64,000 nt of DNA, taken from positions 45,130,378 to 45,194,377 of the forward strand of contig NC_012871.2 in the NCBI RefSeq assembly GCF_000003195.3. The letters are read 5' to 3'. A program made the position numbers and the translations under genes. The notes below the pieces were generated by a model. The model did no database searches and was not told where the DNA came from. It worked only from the letters and a program-made list of their open reading frames with translations. Positions 47,696-57,113 of this stretch are shown here, piece after piece. Origin of the DNA: Sorghum bicolor (taxonomy: Eukaryota; Streptophyta; Magnoliopsida; Poales; Poaceae). Numbering within the stretch: the first letter of the stretch is position 1; every line of letters starts with the position of its first letter.

Positions 47696-50516
47696 ACAGT
47701 CTGTCAGGATAATCTTGTTCCTGAAAGAGGACAGGAGATGGGTTATTTGGTGACGAAATATTAGTAAAATACAAAATGATAATCAAATAACTTACTTGTT
47801 TTAGGGCGATTTCTCGCCTCTGGCTAGTTGAGGCCGATGGCACTATGGGTTGATCGGCTGGAGTTGCCGATGGAACAATGTCAGCTAAAAATTAACAAAG
47901 GTAATTGTAAAATGGAAAAGTAGGTTCATCGACAATAATTTTATAAAGAATATGTTACCTTGAGGGGGTGCAGTACTTGTCTGAATCGAGGAAACTACCG
48001 ATGCTATGATTAAGCTTGCTGGATCGGCGGTCTGTTCGTGTACGTCAGCCGATGTTTCTTCTGGCTGAGGTTCTTCTGGCTGGAGTTATTCTGGTTGGGG
48101 TTCTTCTTGTGGCTGAGGAGGAGACGGTGCTTGTTGTGTCTGAGCTTCTGGAGAAGAGGGGGACGATTCCACCGGGATCGGTGACCTTGGAGGAGGGGGA
48201 GGCGTTGCTGTTCTCTGACGCTTCGCTTGTGATCTGGTACTCTTGGAACCTTTTCTCTTTGGTTGGCTGGACTAGGGGCCATCGGCAGTTGTACTTCTAG
48301 TCTTTGCCGAATTGCCAGTGTGCTGATACAACAATGAAAGTTTTATGAGTACAAGTGTAACAGGGTATTGATGAAGTTCTGATTGAAACAATAAAAGTTA
48401 CCGATGAAGTTCCCATGCTAGCCGATGTGTCCTGAAAAATTGTGTGAATGTAAGAATGGAATTGGTATAAGTTGAGGAATTCAAGAATTTACCTTGAAAG
48501 CTTGTGCCAAAGCGGTGGCAGCTAACGATGGGGATGTTTTCGTTCGCTTGGTGGTGATTTTCTTGAGACGCACACCCCGGTGCATTAAAGCAGCCAAGCT
48601 TGGAGCGTTGTTGCCGATCAAAGAGATCGGGCCCGATGGAAGGAGTTCGATCGGCCTGCCACTTCTGCTAACTAATGGTGGCGTATCATCAACCTGTGTA
48701 AAACAAAGAAAGTAAGTTACCGATGGAAAATGAGAGTGAAAGGATTGAAACATCGGTTAAAGTGCTTACAGTATTATCGGGGACCTTGTATTTGGAGTCG
48801 ATCATGCCACGATATGTGAGGGCCGATCTGCAGAACCGGTGCTCTTTCCACTCTTCCCACCACTGTTTGTATGCCTGAGTAATGAGGAGATCTGGGATCC
48901 AAGCTGATAGATCGACATCTGTATCGGCGTTTGGCGGAAGTTGAGCTATCCTGATCCATTCAAGATTGCTGGTGATGGTTTCCCTCGGCTTCACCACATC
49001 GGCGTAGCAAAGTGCAATCGGCAGTTGGCCGAAAGCCAGTTGGCGAGCTAGTGCCGATGGGTTATAAAACTCATAGGTTAGATTGGAAGCTTTCCCACTA
49101 CCAAAGAAGTTCACTGGTATGGCTCTTGGGGTGATAATTTCCATCATCACATCACGGTCCTTGTTGAGAGCATCATTGAAGGGGTGGAAAGTCAGGGGAA
49201 ATCTGGTGTCTGGATCTTCATAGGGCATCCATGCCCTCTGTTCCCTGGTCAGACCTTCATAGAGAGTCTGAAAGAATTGGCTAATCTGGTCTTCATTACC
49301 ACCAGTGCCAGGTAAGACTATGGCAGCTTCGCCAAAGTTCAGAGGGGAACGAGTTGCCGATTCTTCTCCATCCAGTTCATAATCCTAAGCTATGTCCCTG
49401 GGGAAGCGTTGTGCAAAGAGGTCGAATTCGAGGCGCTTATGCATGTGGAGACTAAGCCACATGTTGATAAACCACCAAGGACCCCCTAAGTTGCCGATGG
49501 GTTGACCGAGCAGAAGTTTCTTGGCTACCTGGTGGAGAAGGTGATAAGCAGAGCCAAGCAAGTATCGGCCAAGAGGAAATCGGCCACCATTGGCTAATCT
49601 TTCTGCTGCCGATAAGTAAACAGAGGTTGGTCCGGCCGATCGGCCACAGAATACAAACTTGTCCAGCCACATGTTCAAGAAATTGGTCTGTTCTTTTGCA
49701 CTGACAGGTCCTATTTTTCGGTACTTCTGAATGTACCCAGACCAACCGCTGATAGTGCGAGTTTCCACCTTAGAACTAGGTTTGGTGTCAAATAGATGGC
49801 TGTTATCGGCAGTGGATATATCTAAGCCGGTGAGCATGAGTACAGCGGCAAGTGTGGGAGAAGCAGGGCCATGGCCAAACACAAAAGCGTTGAGCGTGTC
49901 TGACCAAAAGTACGAGGCAGCAATTAGCAGTGACTCATTCCTCTCCATATCGGCAAGGGACAACCTAATGCACTGGTCTAATTTCCGCTCGCCCCATTGA
50001 ACCTCATTTGAGTGGCTGACTCTCAAGAACCAATCCTTCCATCCCTTGGTAGGACTAGGCCAGGAACAGAAGACATCTTTCCATAGATCTAGGGAGAAGT
50101 TTTTGGCTCTAAGGGGAACTCTGTTTGTCTCTGCATTTATCAGATCGGTGGGATCTGGGTTTCCTAGTGGGCCAAGACATTGGAGGTGAGGTTGATCGGT
50201 AGGAATTACGATCTTATCGGCCAAATCCTAGAAATTTTTGAGGATAAAAGGAAGAGCAAAAAGAAAAAGGAGTATTCAGTAAAAGGAATCACAGATGAAT
50301 AGGAGTACAGCAAAAGTGCAGGAGAAAGGGTGGTAAACTGACCTTAGGAGCAACAAAGTTGATGGCCATCTCCTCGCAGGGAAGAAGATCGAAGACTTGG
50401 GGGTTGGTGAAGAAAGGCCTTTGTTGAAGTTCTTGGAATCCTCGGGTAATGCCGCCACTAGGAAAGTAGATTTTGGGCTGTAGAATGATGAGATGAAGGA
50501 GTACCGGAGAAGGAAG

Positions 50517-50524
50517 TATTTATA
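50517..50524 (-). promoter_or_regulatory. TATA box of the antisense gene
   Basis: The minus strand reads CCTATAAATACTTCC about 150 bases before the ATG at 50369, followed by a C/T-rich leader. It lies about 400 bases inside the 3' LTR and is independent of it. Confidence 0.65.
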
Positions 50525-50925
50525 GGACAAATCGGGTAGGGGCAAATCTGACTTATCTCTTTGCCGCATCCGTGAAATCCGAGGGTATTCAGGTGGATAT
50601 GGTAACTGTTCGCACGGTAATCAAGGGATTGCGCAGGTGATTTGATAGCAAGCGGTCATGATTTTGGAAATATTTCACTGTACAAGATCTCCTGGTCGGT
50701 CCATCGGCAGTTCTCACTAACGGTAATATTGCCAATGGGCGCATAAAGTGGAGAGATTCAGTTCGGGAGGTTGAGGAATTCGAGAAATATGTAAGAGAAT
50801 CAGGCCAAGGTTGTTCGGATTTGACGAACGGTTACCAAATTGGGAGAATTAATTACGGAAAGGCATCATTACTGCAGAGAATTTTGGAGCATTAATGATT
50901 TTATACTCCGAAATTGGGGGGCATA

Positions 50926-51651
50926 TGTTGACACCATTTTTGGACACGTATCTTTTGACACGTACCTGGGGGTTAGTAAAATATAGATCGGCAGATGAGG
51001 CAACAGTAACTAGTCTGCAGGGAAGTTGCTAATGAAGGTGGTTGCCGATGAAGAGACAATTGAATGTGACTAAGTCCAGAGGTGGTGACGTGTTCGTACC
51101 GATGATCAATATTAGTGTTTGCTGATGGCTACTACAGGAGGTCTGCCGATGACTCTGAAGAAAAGCGTGGAGATTGCCGATTGATCTATGGCGGTGCACC
51201 GGTCAGTTACAAGGGGGTAGTTTTATGTTTTCCTTAGTTATTAGAATTCGTTTTGTGTACGGGTTCCGTTTAGTTTGAAATTCGAGTCCTAGTCGTGTCT
51301 GGTTGTAGCTCTTCGGACAGGGTATAAATATAGACCCTAGGGCAATGTAATGAATCTATCAATCAATCAAATACAAGTTTTTACTCATATCCTAGCATCT
51401 ACTTTTTCGACGACTTCGTCATATTTTCTTTTTACTACGAGTTCTTAGGAATTCGTCGACTTAACCTCGGCGTGTTCTCAAGTTCCACGTGATCACCTCT
51501 TGGCCGTGACATCCGGGCGCATCGCTGTTGTCGGGACCAAAGTGGTCGAGTTACCACCTTTGTCGATTGTAAGGTCAAATCGGCTGGCACGCCTTAACGT
51601 TTGAATCGGGTATTAGCCCTTTGTGTTTGCAGATCAGTTTTTGCATCAACA
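50926..51651 (+). repeat. 3' LTR of the Tat element
   Basis: 726 bp, with the same termini and TATA box as the 5' LTR. It is preceded by a G-run (aaattggggggcata, about 50911-50925) that can serve as polypurine tract. Confidence 0.93.
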
Positions 51652-51731
51652 GCCATCAAGAAGGGGGTCATGCTGTCCTGCATCCAGTCCTATAGGAAAT
51701 TAGGAAGCTGCCCTTCTTCATGTACTTCAAG

Positions 51732-52517
51732 GTGAGCACTTTAGAATTTTTTCCCCAATGTTCTAGACTGTGGTTTTGGCACATTATTGAAAGTTTATGA
51801 CAATGTGTTCCGATGGAGAGAGAGAATGGTTAGAATCTTCTTTTCATGAATGTAGTCTGCTAAGAAAGTAAGGAGTGTTTTACCTCGCATGTTAAGGTGG
51901 TTGATGGCTTCCTTCCCATGGAGACTGTTGAGAAAAAGCTGAGAGAACTTGCTAGGAGCTGCATTTAGGTCCCCACTTTAGAAGTTTATTAACTGCTGGT
52001 GTCCTGATTATGTAATGTGAAATATGTGAGGCTACAAAACACTTACATTTCTAGACTACACATATCTACAAATGTTGTTGAGGGTGAACACTGCATTAGT
52101 TATTGGCCATTACTCTCTCAACTTCAAAGTTCAGACCTACTGCTTTTCCTCGGCAGTATAGTACTTCCTTCTCTGTAACAAACTAATAGCTACCGATTTT
52201 TATAGGGCTAACATGTCTTTGTTTTCTTTGTGGTCGTATCTTTGAAACAGGTAGGACGGCTGCTAATTTAGTTGACAAAGAAGTTTATTAAATAATAAGC
52301 TTGGTAAGCTTTTCCCTGTACAAAACATAATCACATATTATTTTAGCTTGTGCCTAATGCTTATTAGATAGCTTGTTTAGTTAGAGAGTTTGTAGATTTC
52401 CCTTTCACTTAAGTGACTAGAACATCTCTTAAAACTCAGCCATGTCTGCGCATAGCTAAATTCTTATTTTTGGCTTGTCACTTACTATTTATATATTTGA
52501 AACTGTAGAGTTTTATA
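51732..52517. other. Spacer without recognisable gene
   Basis: AT-rich, no domain. Possible intron between the exon-like sequence ending at 51731 and the gene starting at 52518, or a Helitron 5' flank. A 5' TC terminus was not resolved. Confidence 0.35.
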
Positions 52518-54340
52518 ATGGAAAAAAATCGTTCTCGTGCACCATTGGGAGACAAGACTAACACCTCCAGACAAGGTAAGATATTACATTGTATATATGC
52601 GCTATATATGTGTTGAGCTTATATTATTTGAAAATGAACTGCAGTTGATGATAAGGAACGTAAGAGAGAAAAGGATAGAGCTCAATGGCATGCAATGTCT
52701 CTGGAAAAGAAGACTGCAATTAATAAAAGGCACCGTGAATCCTATCATCAAAGAAAACAACATGTTGCTGGATCTACCGACTGTAATGAATCTAACATAT
52801 TGAGTTCTCTATGCATGTTTATTTCACATGTATGTGTATTTCTCATGTATGTGTAATGTGCAACTATTTTGTAGATGACGCTGCATCAAATAATGAAAAC
52901 ATTGAGCCTATTGAAACACATGATTGGCTACATAGGAATGATTCCTATCAAACCTATAATCTTGTTGATGAGAACATGTCCACTCGGTTATCATGTAATT
53001 GTTAAATATGCTGAAATATTTTAGGTCTTTCATAATATAATGTTGTATGACTCAATAAAGCTAACAGTTGTATTTATATTATTACATTGATAGATGAACC
53101 AGAAATGGAGACTAAAAGGAAGGGGAAGGAGAGCACTACTGATCTCACTAATACCCCTACTCCTTATGTTGATAAAACTTGTGTGAAAAGTACATCACGA
53201 AGTACTTACTTTAGTGAGAGGTACAAAAATATGACGCCCGAACAAAGAGAAGCAAGACGTGAGCATCAAAGGTTGTATAATAGTACACCCAATCGGAAGA
53301 AGGCATTGAAAAAATCCATCAAAAAATATAAGGAGATGCGGAAGCAAACCCTACACCCGCAGTCTATTGCCATGGAGAACCCGTTGTATATCCCAGAGTC
53401 CAGTTCAACACCAAGTCATATTTCTATACCTAATGAGGAGGTTGGTGATGAGGGATTCAACAACATACTATCTACACATAGAGCACATGTTCCATGTGGA
53501 CAAAGACATGCGTTGTTAACTTATCGGAACACGAAGTTTGAACGTCGTATTGGGTCGAACACAAAGGCTTCTAACAACGATGGTGACTACAAGATAGAAG
53601 ATCGAGTGGATGTTAACACACCCTTGCCTCAATCACTTGTGACCAACAACGGTAATGCTGGTGCCTCATTATCCTATTAAGTTGATCTATAAACCATATT
53701 ATACCTAATCGATCCATGGTCATTATGTGATTAACAGAAACAACAGGGCCCAACATTCAGGTTACTTCTATTACACCGATGACACCACCATTTAATGATT
53801 GTGAATGCATGTCCGAAGAACGCCTAAATGATAACACAACCTTGCCACAATTAGTCCAGACCAACAACGGTAAATACTGGTACCTCATGATCCCACTTAG
53901 GCGACATATACTATCATATTATACCTAACTCAACCATGGTCATTACATGATTATCAGAAAAGACAGAACCTAGCCTTCATCCTACATCAACCACATCAAT
54001 GACATCAATATTTGATGATAATGGTAATTTACACTGTTTTCTAACATTCTATGAACAATTTTACCCGTAGTTCTACTCACATATCTTTGACGACCATAGA
54101 TGATGATGAGGGAGATATATTGGAAGAGGACGAGGAAGAGGATGAGGGATACCTATTTGCTGGGCAAGGTATTTGTGCAAAATACCGAATATAAATATAA
54201 TTTTCTACCACTTTATCTAAACTATTTGCACTTGAATGTCATTTTAGATGAGGAAGATTGTGAAGATGATCATAACAATGACCTTGAGGAAGACACCACT
54301 TCTGTCCTAGAAGTACCAGACCAATATGAAAAGGTGTATA
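52518..54340 (+). pseudogene. 5' part of a Helitron-type Rep/helicase gene (eight exons), truncated by LTR insertion
   Basis: Exons are 52518-52575, 52645-52782, 52875-52994, 53094-53651, 53738-53869, 53958-54023, 54100-54168, and 54248 to the insertion at 54341. All junctions are GT-AG, all introns are phase 1, and no stop occurs in about 410 codons. Exons 2 and 4 carry two related basic motifs (DRAQWHAMSLEKKTAINKRH and ERYKNMTPEQREARREHQRL). Then come HPQSIAMENPLYIP, CGQRHALLTYRN, an acidic run (EEDEEEDEGYLFAGQ) and PDQYEKVY. This order resembles the region ahead of the zinc finger and Rep domain in grass Helitron proteins. That call rests on remembered sequence style; no Rep or helicase motif lies in the window because the Tekay-like element interrupts the last exon. 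Confidence 0.55.
53617..53960 (+). repeat. Duplicated exon-intron module
   Basis: The end of exon 4 with its intron (about 53617-53737) resembles the end of exon 5 with its intron (about 53835-53957), period 218 bases. Shared landmarks are CACAACCTTGCC, ACCAACAACG|GTAA, ATATTATACCTAA and CCATGGTCATTA before the acceptor. Confidence 0.8.
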
Positions 54341-57066
54341 TGTCACACCCATATTTTAAGAACAAAATAGGATGCATAAAAGACTCATATGTGCCCCAGA
54401 AACAGTCGCACACATAAGTAGACAAATCTCAAAAGTACCATTGCAGTGTTTATTACATAGCGGAATATATTATATCACATAGTCTCATACAAAAATGATA
54501 GCATAAAGTAAACAACGCTTTCGACGGAAGCTCCACACAGGGACACTGTTGACTGGTTGACTCCAAACCTAGTACTCATAACGGTAATCCTCATTCCAGT
54601 CATCTTCATTATCATAACCTGGGGTGTTGGGAAATTGCAAGAGTGAGCACATATCGTACTCAACAAGTATAACCAGGGGTTCATGAGGCTCAAATAGCTG
54701 ACACTGGTTTGACTACATTTAGCTTTTAATAGTAGATTGCATGTTCATAATTAAGCAGCAATTGTCAAGGTAGCATATGTAATCCGATAATCACATGATC
54801 AGTTGTAAGCATAATTAACTCATAGCATAAACGATAATCAAATGAACATAATAACATAATAAGCTCATCATCTTAATGTAGATGTCCCCAAGGCCGTTCC
54901 TGACCGTGAGCTCGGCTAGTATACTAGTTTTAACACTCTGCAGAGGTTGTACATCTTTACCCATGAGTCATGATTTACCCTTTCGCCCGAGGCCCATCTA
55001 CCTCTTAGCTCACTTCCAAGGAAAGCCGGCAGGGTTCACTATGAAGCCTTTCAAAGGTTTCGTCTAACAAGTTAGGGCCATTAGATTCACTCGGCAGGCA
55101 GATATAGAGCCCCCCTTCCATGGCACATAACCCGCAGCCTATACACACGGACAGAGGCCACACTATACCCAACGTGTCTAGCCATTCTTACGCCATTTAA
55201 GGTAACCGCTAACAAGCTAGAAAAAAGTCCTCATACTGGGCTAAAGCCAGAGCCATATAGCCCTCATGGTTGCACTGTTATCCCGGGTGATCACGTACAG
55301 ACAAGATCTCATATAGTTATTTGTCATCCTTTTACGTTCATTGCACGGCTATTAACTATCTTACAAGATCATGGATTACATCAAGCACTAGCACATCTAC
55401 ACCAAATGCATATCAAATAGGTAACAAGGAATCCATGATAACAAACATTTATGATTTTGCTAAGGTCGACAAGGTGGAAGCATGCATATGATATATATGT
55501 ATATTTATAAGTGAATAGGTAACAAGGATGATCCCAAGTTATACTTGTCTTGCTCAAAGCTCTCCTGAGCCTGCTGGTCTTCAAAGGCTTGTCCTTGATC
55601 ACCAACGTATCGCTCACCGTCTATACTCGATCATCAATCAACAACACGCAATCCAATGTAGACAATCATACACGAAGCAAACAAGCTATAATTAGAACAA
55701 TACACCAAACAGTGGTAAATCATATATAAAAGTTTATGAAAATATTCTACGCAGCACTACGATCACACAAACGTAAAGTTCACGAAAATCGGAATTAAAA
55801 CGTAGAAGTTATGAATTTTCTAAGATTTCCTATAGAGAAATAATCAATTAATTAATACCAGGAAATTAAAAAGTTTCAAAACAGAGAATGAATAATTCTA
55901 ACATGTAGAGCTCGTAAATACGAATCTAACGAAATTTGAATGGATAAAAACGGAGTTAAAATGAGCATTTTATGAGCAATTTAAGTTCAGTGGCAATTCT
56001 GTAATTACTGGAAAGCGCATTTTAGACTCAGCCGACTAGAATACGTTTACTGAATTGGGAAGCGTAAAGCTACTCGAGGCGCTAGGGACTGCGGTGCAAA
56101 AACCAAAAAGTCTCAGGGACTCTTTATGAAGAATTCCGGCCGAAGAGGTATCTTTGTTTCTCGGCCGTCGATCTCCAAACGGACGGTCCAGGGCGCTCCC
56201 AAGGGGGGCAGCGGCGGTCCGGCGGCCGGCTCCCTGCTCCGGCGCGGTGGTGGCCATGGCCGGAGCCCGAGCTTCGCCGGAGATCACCACTTCCTTGATT
56301 CCGAGTGCCAAACAACGAAATAAGAACACCAGGAGAGCGAGGACCTCATGACAAACTCACCAAAGCGCTTGGTTCGGCCCGAGAGGGAGCAAGGAGGGCT
56401 CTCCACGGCGGCGGGTTGAGCTTCACTCGGCGAGATCCGGTTCGCGACACGATTAGGGCTCGATTTAGTAGATTGAAAACGAGGAGGATATCGCGGAGAA
56501 GGGTCACGGCCTTGTAGGGGGGCCAGTTAGCGTAGTTGGCAAAAGATCTTGGGAAAATCGGATCGTGTTTCCTGCTTGCGTTCGTCTCGGGTGCGTGCGC
56601 TGAGGAAGAAGGAAAGGTAGGAGAGGGAGACTGACTTGCGGGGCCGGAGTGTCAGCGAAAAGGAGAAAGGAGCGCGCGGCTGGCGGGCTCGGCTGCGGGG
56701 AAGCGCTGGGCCGCGCCGTGGGCCGTTGCTCGCGAAGCGGGAGGGGGAGAAGGAGCAGGCCGGGGGTGAGGGGAGCTGGGCCGGGGAAAGGGATTGGGCC
56801 CAGGGGGTTGGCTGGGGTTTTCTTTTCTTTTTTTTTCAAAGTATTTTCACAAGTGAATTTGAATCATTTTAAAATAATTAGACCACAACACATAGCACAA
56901 AAATAATTATGCTCCGGCATGAATGCACAATCAAGGTTATTAAACCTATGATGAATTTTATTTTCCACCAAAAATTATTTAAGTACTAAATTTAAATGCA
57001 CACAAAAATACTTAATAAAATCAAATTAATCCCTAATAATTCAAAAGAAATTTTTTGGGTGTTACA
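54341..57066 (-). repeat. 3' LTR of the Tekay-like element
   Basis: 2726 bp. A GC-rich block at 56120-56820 includes several open frames that are not genes. Confidence 0.93.
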
Positions 57067-57113
57067 AACTCTACCCCCCTTAAAAGAATCTCGTCCTCGA
57101 GATTGAGGAGAAC

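Larger units (their letters stand above)
37691..47700 (-). mobile_element. Complete Ty1/copia Sirevirus nested in the Tat element
   Basis: The element proper is 37696-47695 (10,000 bp), flanked by perfect ACAGT duplications (37691-37695, 47696-47700). On the minus strand it runs 5' LTR (45888-47695), primer binding site (TGGTATCGGAGCC, complement of 45873-45885), gag, pol, multiple polypurine tracts, 3' LTR (37696-39522). Sirevirus marks are the long gag with zinc knuckles and coiled coil, repeated CTCCCCCT tracts before the 3' LTR, and CACCGGAC palindromes in the LTRs. Coding sequence has one nonsense codon in gag, one in pol and one frameshift. LTRs differ at about 2% of sites by eye. Confidence 0.95.
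37020..50369 (-). pseudogene. Antisense spliced plant-mobile-domain gene inside the Tat element, cut by a Sirevirus
   Basis: Seven coding exons on the minus strand are 50343-50369, 48770-50227, 48493-48693, 48402-48431, 47959-48322, 47796-47884, and 47696-47720 plus 37020-37695. Every junction is GT-AG and keeps frame. Exon 1 encodes MAINFVAPK. Exon 2 (486 codons) resembles the plant mobile domain (PMD, aminotransferase-like) found in transposons and MAIN/MAIL proteins: DLWKDVFCSWPSPTKGWKDW, SFLADM-like LSLADMERNESLL, VLMLTGLDISTADN. Exon 5 is Pro/Glu/Ser-rich with a KRKGSKSTRS basic patch. The last exon is a predicted coiled coil (LSAKREALLAELKEVEEAL). Five nonsense codons stand at 49385-49387, 48272-48274, 48086-48088, 37392-37394 and 37215-37217, mostly CAG/CAA to TAG/TAA type. 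About 950 codons in all. Extra ORFs, sometimes antisense, are known in Tat elements; the family call is from sequence style. Confidence 0.8.
30175..51656 (+). mobile_element. Full-length Ty3/gypsy Tat-lineage element carrying an antisense spliced gene and a nested Sirevirus
   Basis: The element proper is 30180-51651, flanked by perfect GCCAT duplications (30175-30179, 51652-51656). LTRs are 30180-30903 (724 bp) and 50926-51651 (726 bp), both TGTTGACACC...GCATCAACA. The probable primer binding site lies just after 30903 (tttggcacgcctagtggga); its tRNA is not assigned. Without the Sirevirus it would be about 11.5 kb. Lineage evidence is the second, archaeal-type RNase H domain after the usual RNase H, and extra coding sequence between integrase and 3' LTR; both are known Tat features. 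Sense genes are broken by stops, frameshifts and a deletion, so the copy is non-autonomous. LTRs differ at roughly 20 sites (about 3%) by eye. Confidence 0.93.
30119..51731 (+). pseudogene. Exon-like sequence split by the Tat element
   Basis: 30119-30179 and 51657-51731 join without the element, using one GCCAT copy, into one open exon of about 136 bases. It is preceded by tgttttag and followed by AAG|GTGAGC. The first part reads YKYTWMVEDCCYVYETMDA and continues IKKGVMLSC after the insertion. I do not recognise the protein. It could be a host gene exon or a fragment captured by a Helitron. Confidence 0.4.

Noticed and set aside
54882..55617. Frames repeated almost exactly at 62995-63730, suggesting a gene duplication
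   Set aside because: The two regions are the 3' and 5' LTRs of one element.
56036..56906. Cluster of short frames on both strands
   Set aside because: This is the GC-rich part of the Tekay-like LTR; GC content keeps frames open.
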